A stretch of 7,041 nucleotides of DNA from DASUTW01 sp035513995 (GTDB lineage Bacteria > Actinomycetota > UBA4738 > CALAEC01), in the NCBI GenBank assembly GCA_035513995.1, contig DATKBL010000204.1:1-7041 (forward strand), given 5' to 3'. The notes below the pieces were generated by a model that did not search any database, was not told the DNA's origin, and saw only the letters and a program-made list of their open reading frames with translations. Positions 1 to 5,700 of the stretch are shown here, piece by piece (positions within the stretch are counted from its first letter, which is position 1; every line of letters begins with the position of its first letter). The translations under genes and the position numbers were made by a program.

Positions 1-645
1 ATCGACCTCTGGAAGCTCGGGTGGGGGACGGCCTACCTCGATCCGAGCGTCGAGGAGAAGCTCCCGCTGCTGGCCCGCCACGACATCCGGGCCTGCGTGG
101 GCGGCACGCTCTTGGAGGCGGCCTGGCTCCAGGACAAGGCATCGGAGTGCCTCGCGTGGGCCGCGGCGATCGGGTTCCCCTGCGTCGAGGTGTCGAACGG
201 CACGGTCGGGATGCCCCTCGAGGAGAAGCATCGCCTCATCCGCGAGGCGCGTGAGCGGTTCGTCGTCCTCTCAGAGGTGGGGTCGAAGGACCCGCGCGTC
301 CCGGTGACGGCCGACGACTGGGCCGCGGAGGCGGCCGCGGACCTCGAGGCCGGCGCAGCGTGGGTCCTGACCGAGGGGCGCGAGAGCGGGACCGTCGGCC
401 TCTACACCTCTGAGGGCCAGGTCCGCGAGGACGTGCTCGAGGCCGTGACCCGCGTGGCCACGCCGGCGCGCCTCATCTTCGAGGCCCCGCAGAAGTCCCA
501 GCAGGCCTGGCTGATCCGGCGCTTCGGCCCGGAGGTCAACCTGGGCAACATCCGGCTCGACGAGGTGCTCGGCGTGGAGGCCCTCCGCCTCGGCCTGCGC
601 GCCGACACCATCAAGGCGCCGGGCGACGAGGCGACGCCCCGGTGA
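1..645 (+). CDS. comA: Phosphosulfolactate synthase (ComA/XcbB family), 5'-truncated by window edge
   Basis: The family joins sulfite to phosphoenolpyruvate to give (2R)-phospho-3-sulfolactate, the first step of PEP-dependent coenzyme M synthesis and of sulfolactate synthesis in Bacillus. The frame is open from base 1 to the TGA at 643-645, giving 214 residues. Family proteins are about 250 residues, so roughly 35-40 N-terminal residues lie off the window. Conserved blocks in order are IDLWKLGWGTAYL at the very start, CVGGTLLEAAWLQ, VEVSNGTVGM, VLSEVGSKD, EGRESGTVGLY, IFEAPQKSQQAWLI, FGPEVNLGNI and LRLGLRADT. These are the TIM-barrel strand motifs of ComA. An internal ATG at 97 exists but would discard the first conserved block, so it is not the true start. 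The stop overlaps the next gene by four bases (GTGA), suggesting translational coupling. Family identity is strong. That the product feeds coenzyme M rather than free sulfolactate is inferred from the neighbours. Confidence 0.93.
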   Translation: MDLWKLGWGTAYLDPSVEEKLPLLARHDIRACVGGTLLEAAWLQDKASECLAWAAAIGFPCVEVSNGTVGMPLEEKHRLIREARERFVVLSEVGSKDPRVPVTADDWAAEAAADLEAGAAWVLTEGRESGTVGLYTSEGQVREDVLEAVTRVATPARLIFEAPQKSQQAWLIRRFGPEVNLGNIRLDEVLGVEALRLGLRADTIKAPGDEATPR

Positions 646-1517
646 ACCTCGTCCCGCGGAGGTACCGCAGCGTGTCGGTGGCCGAGGTCTCGTCCTTCGC
701 TCCCGAGGCCTTGCGCGAGCACTTCCTCGGACGGGAGGCCTACCGTAGGACCGAGTTCGTCGTGGCGCGGTCCGGCGGCGACCTGGCCCTCGTCCGCGTC
801 GAGAAGGCGTCCGAGGAGCCGTTGTTCTCCCCGATCACTGAGGTGCAGGTGCTGGCCGGGCCGGAGGAGTGCGCGCTGGTGGAGGACCCCGAAATGGACA
901 CCGCGATCCCCACACAGCTGGGGCGCGCGGCGCTGGACCGGGCGCCCGGCGCGCGGTGCGTCGTGGTGCACGGGCGATACGAGCACCTCAGCTTCATCCT
1001 CGACCCCGCGCCGATCCCCGTCCGGGTGACGGAGGTGGCGCCGCCGCACCCCGCCAAGCTCGTGGATCAGGTTCGCCGGGTGCTGGACGTGGCCGAGGAC
1101 CTCCCGCCGATCGACCTGCGCCCCGAGGAGATCGACATCGTCGGGCTGGCGGCGGCCCGGCCGTCGCCGCGCTACCTGTATCCGTGCCGAGGCGCCGGCG
1201 TCGCCCCGCCCGGCGCGGAGGTCGCCTACCTCGACCAGCGCCCCCCGAAGGAGGACTGGGTGCTGGTAGGCTGCGAGCGCTCGGCCCAGATCCACCGGTG
1301 GTTCTACGGCGAGGACGCTCCGTACGTCGAGATGTGCCCGCGCGAGCTGACCGAGCCCTCGGAGGTCCCCACGCTCACGAAGTGCTGCATGCTGGAGTTC
1401 GGCGTGGAGCGCGACGGGAACGTCGTCGTGGTGCCGTGGGGGGCCTCGCTGGAGGAGATCCGCGAGGGGCTCCGGGTCCTGATGGAGGTGGCCGAGCCGG
1501 CGTGGGAGCCCGTCTGA
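642..1517 (+). CDS. Conserved-looking hypothetical protein, cysteine-bearing, inside the sulfonate/CoM operon
   Basis: This 291-residue protein belongs to no enzyme family I can name with confidence. It starts with GTG at 642, overlapping the comA stop by four bases, with a weak GAGG at 628-631. There is no signal peptide or membrane segment, so it should be cytosolic. Distinctive stretches are RYRSVSVAEV near the N-terminus, YRRTEFVVARSGGD (about 34-47), VVHGRYEHLSFILDP (108-122), YLYPCRGAGV (178-187), VLVGCERSAQIHRWFYG (207-223), EMCPREL (230-236) and LTKCCMLEFGVE (245-256), then VVVVPWGASLEEIREGL. Cysteines 182, 211, 232, 248 and 249 and His218 crowd the C-terminal half, a pattern that could bind a metal or act in thiol chemistry; this is inference. 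Its position between the first pathway enzyme and a lyase, with coupled translation, argues for a role in the same pathway. It could be an enzyme or an accessory/regulatory protein. Confidence 0.85.
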   Translation: MNLVPRRYRSVSVAEVSSFAPEALREHFLGREAYRRTEFVVARSGGDLALVRVEKASEEPLFSPITEVQVLAGPEECALVEDPEMDTAIPTQLGRAALDRAPGARCVVVHGRYEHLSFILDPAPIPVRVTEVAPPHPAKLVDQVRRVLDVAEDLPPIDLRPEEIDIVGLAAARPSPRYLYPCRGAGVAPPGAEVAYLDQRPPKEDWVLVGCERSAQIHRWFYGEDAPYVEMCPRELTEPSEVPTLTKCCMLEFGVERDGNVVVVPWGASLEEIREGLRVLMEVAEPAWEPV

Positions 1518-2857
1518 CCGACTCCGAGCTGTACGCGCACCTCTGGGGGACGCCCGAGCTTCGCGAGGTGTTCGATGAGCGCGCCCGCCTCGCCTCGTGG
1601 ATCGAGATCCTGGCGACCCTGGCCGAGGTCCAGGCCGGGATGGGGATCGTGCCGGCCCAGGCCGCCGCCGCGATCCGCGAGCGCGCGAGCGTCGACCGCC
1701 TCGACCTCGAGCGCGTCGCCGAGGAGACCCGTCGGACCGGGCACTCCACCCTCGGCCTGATCCACGGGCTCCGGGAGATCCTGCCGCCCGAGGCCGCCGA
1801 GTGGATCTACTACGGCATCACCGTCCAGGACCTCACCGACACGTGGACGGCGCTCGCCGTGCGCCGCACGGGAGAGGTCGTGTGGCGCGACCTCTTTGCG
1901 GTCGAGGGGTCGCTCCTCGACCTGGCCGAGCGGACCCGCGACGTGCCGATGGCCGGCCGGACCCACGGCCAGGCGGGCGCCCCGATCACCCTCGGGTTCA
2001 AGGTGGCCGGGTGGGCCGACGAGGTCCGCCGGGGCCTCGACCGCCTCCGCGAGGGCGCGCCCCGGTGGCTCGTGGGCCAGCTCGGGGGCGCGGTGGGCAC
2101 CCAGGGGTTCTTCGGGGAGGCGGGACCGGAGCTACGGCGGCGCTTCTGTGAGCGGCTGGGATTGGGCGACCCCGGGATCTCGTGGACCTCGGCTCGGGAC
2201 CGCATCGCCGAGGTCGGGACGACGATGGCCTCGAGCGCCGGCACGCTGGCCCGCATCGGGAACGAGGTGTACCAGCTCCAGCGGAGCGAGATCGCCGAGC
2301 TGCGGGAGCCCTCGGGCGAGGGGACCGTGGGGAGCATCACGATGCCCCACAAGCGGAACCCCGAGGCGTCCGAGCACCTCGTCACGCTGTCGCGGCTGGT
2401 CCGCCACGGCGCGGCGGTGCTCCTGGAGGGGCAGGTCCAGGAGCACGAGCGGGACGGCCGGGGGTGGAAGGCCGAGTGGGTCGCGCTCCCCGAGGTGTGT
2501 CTGCTGACCGGGACGGCGGCCGCGCTCGCGCGGGACATGGTCGAGCGTCTGGAGGTCGACGAGGAGGCCATGGGGCGGAACCTCGGTCCCCATGCCTCCT
2601 CGGAGGCCGCGCTGGCGGCGCTGGCGCCCCGGGTCGGGAAGCACCGCGCCCAGGAGCTGCTCCAGGAGGCGCTGGCCCGCGGCGCCGGCGCCGCCAGCCT
2701 CGAGGAGGCCCTGCGGGGCCACCCCGAGCTGGCCGAGCAGATCGACGACGAGGTGCTGGCGGCGCTTCGGGGCCCGGCGACGGGCTCGGCCGGCGCGCAG
2801 GTGGACGAGGTCCTGGTGAGGATACGCCGGGCCCGCGAGGGGGACCGGTGGCCGTGA
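1502..2857 (+). CDS. Aspartase/fumarase-superfamily lyase, adenylosuccinate lyase/CMLE-like (XcbC1-like candidate)
   Basis: This 451-residue lyase has the full superfamily layout: HSTLGLIHGL (81-90), YYGITVQDLTDT (103-114), AGRTHGQAGAPITLG (151-165) and the flexible loop GSITMPHKRNP (277-287). A helical C-terminal domain of the adenylosuccinate lyase type follows (about 361-445). His155, catalytic-loop Ser278, Lys284, Asn286 and Glu291 match the expected catalytic set. The loop reads GSI where the family usually has GSS. In Xanthobacter, XcbC1 of this superfamily removes phosphate from phosphosulfolactate to give sulfoacrylate. That role fits here because comA is upstream and the active site is intact, but it is inferred. 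The start is uncertain. GTG at 1502 overlaps the previous gene by 16 bases with GGAGG 13 bases upstream. CTG at 1514, forming a four-base CTGA overlap, has GGGAG five bases upstream. Both precede the conserved LTDSELYAHLWGTPE. Confidence 0.92.
   Translation: MGARLTDSELYAHLWGTPELREVFDERARLASWIEILATLAEVQAGMGIVPAQAAAAIRERASVDRLDLERVAEETRRTGHSTLGLIHGLREILPPEAAEWIYYGITVQDLTDTWTALAVRRTGEVVWRDLFAVEGSLLDLAERTRDVPMAGRTHGQAGAPITLGFKVAGWADEVRRGLDRLREGAPRWLVGQLGGAVGTQGFFGEAGPELRRRFCERLGLGDPGISWTSARDRIAEVGTTMASSAGTLARIGNEVYQLQRSEIAELREPSGEGTVGSITMPHKRNPEASEHLVTLSRLVRHGAAVLLEGQVQEHERDGRGWKAEWVALPEVCLLTGTAAALARDMVERLEVDEEAMGRNLGPHASSEAALAALAPRVGKHRAQELLQEALARGAGAASLEEALRGHPELAEQIDDEVLAALRGPATGSAGAQVDEVLVRIRRAREGDRWP
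1504..1508 (+). promoter_or_regulatory. Shine-Dalgarno-like GGGAG that may select a CTG start for the lyase gene
   Basis: GGGAG lies five bases before CTG at 1514, which overlaps the upstream TGA stop as CTGA. It falls inside the alternative GTG start (1502), so it can serve only the CTG. The spacing is better than that of the GGAGG at 1484-1488 for the GTG. This is a positional argument only. Confidence 0.35.
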
Positions 2858-3813
2858 GTCGACCCCCGAGGATGGTCCTGGCGACGCTCCCCACCCCGCT
2901 TGTGCGGGCCGCGCGCCTCGAGGAGGCGGTGGGCTCGGGCCCGATCTACGTCAAGCGCGACGACCTCACGGGGTTCGCGCTCGCCGGCAACAAGGCCCGG
3001 AAGCTCGAGTACCTCCTCGGGGAGGCGCGCCGCGGCGGCGCCGACGTCCTGGTCACGGCGGGGGGTCCCGGATCGAACCACTGCCGCGGAGCCGCCGCCA
3101 CGGCGCGCCTCGCGGGGATGGACTGCGTGATCCTGATGTACGGTCAGGAGCCCGACCCGCCGGGCGCCAACCTCGGCCTGATCCGCGGCTTCGGCGCGGA
3201 GGTGCGCTTCACGGGCGAGCCCGATCGCGCCTCCGTCGACCCCCCGATGGAGAAGGTCGTCGCCGAGATGGAGGCCGCGGGCCGCCGCCCCTACCTCGTA
3301 CCCCGGGGCGGGGCCACGGGCGTGGGCGCGCTGGGCTACCTCGACGCGGCCGGCGAGCTCGCCGATCAGCTCGAGGTCGCCGGCGTCGAGCCCGAGCTTG
3401 TGCTCGTGACGGCCGGGTCCTGCGGCACCCTGGCCGGCTTGCTCGCCGGCCGCGCCGCCGCCGCGCTCCCGTGGCGGCTGGTGGGCGCGACGGTGAGCCG
3501 TCCGGTGGAGGAGTGCGAGGAGCGGGCGCGTCGCATCGCCGGTGAGGCCGCCGCCCTGGCCGGGACCCCCCCGCCTCGCGCCGGAGACGTCGAGGTGGTG
3601 GACGCTCGGGGCGCTGCCTACGGCGAGCCCTCCCCGGAGGGAGACGCGTCCGCGCGGCTCGCCGCCGACACCGAGGGGCTGCTCCTCGACCATGTCTTCA
3701 CGGCGAAGGGGATGGCCGCGTTCCTGGCGATGGTCGGCGACGGGCCGGCCGTCTTCGTCCACACCGGCGGCACGGTGGCCGCGATCGAGCGAGCGGGAGG
3801 AGGAGCGGCATGA
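2848..3813 (+). CDS. PLP-dependent enzyme, D-cysteine desulfhydrase/ACC deaminase family (XcbE1-like candidate)
   Basis: This fold-type II PLP enzyme has 321 residues, close to the usual 325-340. The family blocks appear in order: TLPTPLVRAARL near the N-terminus, IYVKRDDLTG (33-42), GNKARKLEYL (47-56) with Lys49 as the expected PLP Schiff-base lysine, GPGSNHCRGAAATA (73-86), VTAGSCGTLAGL (187-198), AAYGEPSPE (256-264), HVFTAKGMAAF (282-292) and VFVHTGGTVA (302-311). Relatives release sulfide from D-cysteine or deaminate ACC. XcbE1 of Xanthobacter has this homology and acts late in coenzyme M synthesis, where PLP chemistry is thought to serve the sulfur step. Two departures are visible: the phosphate loop has GSCGT where GSGGT is typical, and VFTAK replaces the usual VYTGK. 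GTG at 2848 has GAGGGGG (2837-2843) four bases upstream. GTG at 2854, giving a GTGA overlap, is an equal alternative. Confidence 0.9.
   Translation: MAVSRPPRMVLATLPTPLVRAARLEEAVGSGPIYVKRDDLTGFALAGNKARKLEYLLGEARRGGADVLVTAGGPGSNHCRGAAATARLAGMDCVILMYGQEPDPPGANLGLIRGFGAEVRFTGEPDRASVDPPMEKVVAEMEAAGRRPYLVPRGGATGVGALGYLDAAGELADQLEVAGVEPELVLVTAGSCGTLAGLLAGRAAAALPWRLVGATVSRPVEECEERARRIAGEAAALAGTPPPRAGDVEVVDARGAAYGEPSPEGDASARLAADTEGLLLDHVFTAKGMAAFLAMVGDGPAVFVHTGGTVAAIERAGGGAA
3796..3805 (+). promoter_or_regulatory. Strong ribosome binding site for the argininosuccinate-lyase-like gene
   Basis: The purine run GGAGGAGGAG ends four bases before ATG 3810. It is the best Shine-Dalgarno match in the operon. 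It lies in the 3' end of the PLP-enzyme gene and fixes the start in the ATGA overlap. Confidence 0.7.
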
Positions 3814-5300
3814 GTGAGGGACACGTCGGCCCGTCCGCGGAGGCGCCGGCGCCCGAGCTGATCGAGGCGGGGTTCCGGCTCGAGGTCGCCGACGCGCCGT
3901 ACCTGCACCGGGGGCTGAACCTCGCCGACATGGCGCACGTGATGGTCCTGCTGGAGCAGGGAATCGCCCCGCCCGAGCCCGCCCGCCGGCTCCTCCGGCT
4001 CCTCCTGGAGGCCCACGACATGACCGCGGAAGACTTCCCCTACGACCCGGCCCACGGCGACGCCTACAACTCGCGCGAGCGGTTCTTCATCGAGCGGCTG
4101 GGGAGCGACGCCGGCTGGCTACACGCGGGACGCCCCCGGCGCGAGGCCGGCCGGGTCGCCCTGAGGATCTGCCTGCGCGACCTCGTCGTCTCGCTCGTCG
4201 GCGACGCCGCCGGCTTCGCCGACGCCGTCGCCGACGCGGCCGAGGAGCACGCTGAGGTGGTGATGCCCGATCAGACCTACCTCCAGCAGGCCCAGCCCTC
4301 GACCTTCGGCCACTACCTCCTGACCTTCGCCGCCCCCTCGCTCCGGGAGACCGATCGCCTGCTCCGCGAGGACGACTGGGTCAACCGGAGCCCGGGCGGG
4401 GCCGGATGCGTCAACGGAAGCCGTCTGGCCGTCGATCGCGAGCGGACGGCCGAGCTCCTCGGGTTCCGTGGCGTGATCGAGCACACGCGCGACGCGATGT
4501 GGCAGACCGACGGGCTCGTGGCCCTGCTCTCGGGATCCACCAGCCTCGTGAGCAACCTCAGCAAGCTGGCCGAGGACCTGGAGATCTGGGACAGCCAGGA
4601 GTTCGACTTCGTGGAGCTGGCCGGTCCGTACACGCGCTCGAGCATCCTCATGCCGCAGAAGCGGAACCCCTACGCGCTGTCGATCGTGCGCGGCGCATCC
4701 GGCGTGCTGATCGGGCGGCTCTCGGGGTTCCTGGCGGTGGTGAAGACGCCGTCGGCTCGGAGCGACAACCTGATCTTCGCCTACGGCGAGGTGCCGCGGG
4801 CGCTCGAGCTTGCCGGGCGCGTCACCCGGCTGATGCGCGGGGTGGTGGCCACGATGCGCCCCCACCCGGAGAGGATGTGGGAGTCGCTGACTCAGGGCTT
4901 CTCGCAGGCGACCGACCTCGCGGAGTACGTGATGCAGACGAGCGAGGTCGACTACCGCACCGCCTACCTCGTGGTGGGCGGCGCGATCCAGCGTGCGGCG
5001 CGGGAGGGCCTCCGGGGGATCGACGTGACCGGCGAGATGCTCGACGAGGCCGCGGAGGAGGTCGTGGGCCGGCCGCTGGGCCTCGCCGGCCGGGACCTCA
5101 GCGAGGTCCTCGATCCGCGGGCGATCGTCCGCACCAGGACCTCGCGAGGCGGCTCGGCCCCCGAGGTGGTCCGCGAGATGGCCGCCGGCATCCGAGCCGA
5201 CGCGGAGCGAGCTCGGGACGAGGCGGCGCGGCGGGCGGAGGCGTACGCGGCGGCCGAGCGGGACCTGCTCAGCCTCGCTCGGGAGACGGCGGGGGGCTGA
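3810..5300 (+). CDS. Argininosuccinate-lyase-like aspartase/fumarase-superfamily protein with altered active site (XcbD1-like candidate)
   Basis: This 496-residue protein follows argininosuccinate lyase (ASL) from end to end: GWLHAGRPRRE (102-112), DQTYLQQAQPSTFGH (154-168), GGAGCVNGSRLAVDRE (196-211), QTDGLVALLSGSTSLVSNLSK (232-252), the loop SSILMPQKRNP (277-287), and a C-terminal ASL-type domain with FSQATDLAEYVM (364-375) and TSRGGSAPEVV (444-454). Ser278 and Lys284 align with the loop Ser283 and Lys289 of duck ASL/delta-crystallin. The His162-Glu296 pair of ASL is replaced by Tyr157 and Ser291, and the succinate-binding RSRND is RPRRE. True argininosuccinate cleavage is therefore unlikely. 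The Xanthobacter coenzyme M cluster also has a second superfamily member (XcbD1) acting after sulfoacrylate is formed, and this is the natural counterpart. The exact reaction cannot be read from sequence. ATG 3810 is fixed by an ATGA overlap and a strong ribosome site. The 3' end overlaps the opposing OsmC gene by 32 bases. Confidence 0.9.
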   Translation: MSEGHVGPSAEAPAPELIEAGFRLEVADAPYLHRGLNLADMAHVMVLLEQGIAPPEPARRLLRLLLEAHDMTAEDFPYDPAHGDAYNSRERFFIERLGSDAGWLHAGRPRREAGRVALRICLRDLVVSLVGDAAGFADAVADAAEEHAEVVMPDQTYLQQAQPSTFGHYLLTFAAPSLRETDRLLREDDWVNRSPGGAGCVNGSRLAVDRERTAELLGFRGVIEHTRDAMWQTDGLVALLSGSTSLVSNLSKLAEDLEIWDSQEFDFVELAGPYTRSSILMPQKRNPYALSIVRGASGVLIGRLSGFLAVVKTPSARSDNLIFAYGEVPRALELAGRVTRLMRGVVATMRPHPERMWESLTQGFSQATDLAEYVMQTSEVDYRTAYLVVGGAIQRAAREGLRGIDVTGEMLDEAAEEVVGRPLGLAGRDLSEVLDPRAIVRTRTSRGGSAPEVVREMAAGIRADAERARDEAARRAEAYAAAERDLLSLARETAGG

Positions 5301-5700
5301 CCTCGTGGGGCTCTCCGCCGGCGATGCGGTACTCGAGCTCCGGCTCGCTCCGGAGTGTGTTCGTGACGTAGCAGTACTCGATCGCCCGCTCCAGGAACCG
5401 GTCGAGCTCTTCCCGATCGGGGTGGGTCGTGTGGACCTCGACAGAGATGCGATCGAAGCGGAGGTTCCCGTAGTCGCCGCGGACGGTGACCTTCAGATCG
5501 GGGAGCGCCACGTCGCGCTTCTTCGCCGCGTGATGGAAGGCCATCGCGAAGCAGGCGGCCAGGGTGCCGAGAAGCATCTCGGTGGGCATCGGGCCGGTGT
5601 CCTCGCCGCCGTACCGCTCGGGCTCGTCGATCCGGAGCTCGAAGTCGCGGATCGGGACCCGCGTCTTGTATCCGCCCTCCCAGTAGGCGGTAACCTCCAT
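5269..5700 (-). CDS. OsmC-family protein
   Basis: OsmC/Ohr-family proteins are small dimeric thiol peroxidases or related redox proteins of the cytosol. This one has 143 residues, the normal size. The N-terminal MEVTAYWEGGYKT is followed by the typical segment EDTGPMPTEMLLGTLAAC, where Cys50 is the expected reactive cysteine, and IEYCYVTNTL supplies the second conserved cysteine (Cys110). Both catalytic thiols are therefore present. ATG at 5700-5698 is the only good start: upstream the frame stays open only because it runs antisense through the neighbouring gene. No Shine-Dalgarno match precedes it. The gene converges on the operon, overlapping its last gene by 32 bases, and diverges from the DUF1116 gene. 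A link to low-molecular-weight thiol metabolism next to a coenzyme M cluster is tempting, but position alone does not prove it. Confidence 0.88.
   Translation of the reverse strand: MEVTAYWEGGYKTRVPIRDFELRIDEPERYGGEDTGPMPTEMLLGTLAACFAMAFHHAAKKRDVALPDLKVTVRGDYGNLRFDRISVEVHTTHPDREELDRFLERAIEYCYVTNTLRSEPELEYRIAGGEPHEVSPPPSPERG
5685..5690 (+). promoter_or_regulatory. Likely ribosome binding site for the DUF1116 gene
   Basis: AGGCGG has one mismatch to AGGAGG and sits eight bases before ATG 5699. It lies within the antisense of OsmC codons 4-6. It supports ATG 5699 over GTG 5705, which lacks a purine run at the right spacing. Confidence 0.45.

Noticed and set aside
869..1501. Open frame upstream of the first lyase, suggesting a long fused N-terminus
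   Set aside because: This part overlaps the 642-1517 gene in another frame and is Arg/Gly/Pro-rich without motifs; lyase homology starts at about 1514.
1810..3762. Long open frame on the minus strand, 650 codons, opposite the lyase and PLP-enzyme genes
   Set aside because: Very high GC keeps antisense frames open. The translation is low-complexity and rich in Arg, Gly, Pro and Ser with no family motif, while the plus-strand frames carry clear enzyme signatures.
4200..4242. Repeated GCCGACGC-like units
   Set aside because: They encode an Ala/Asp-rich helix within the lyase gene; this is codon-level low complexity, not a DNA repeat element.
5066..5093. GC-rich inverted repeat (GGCCGGC ... GCCGGCC) as a possible terminator or hairpin
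   Set aside because: It lies well inside the argininosuccinate-lyase-like gene, has no T-run, and such short GC palindromes are expected by chance in this composition.
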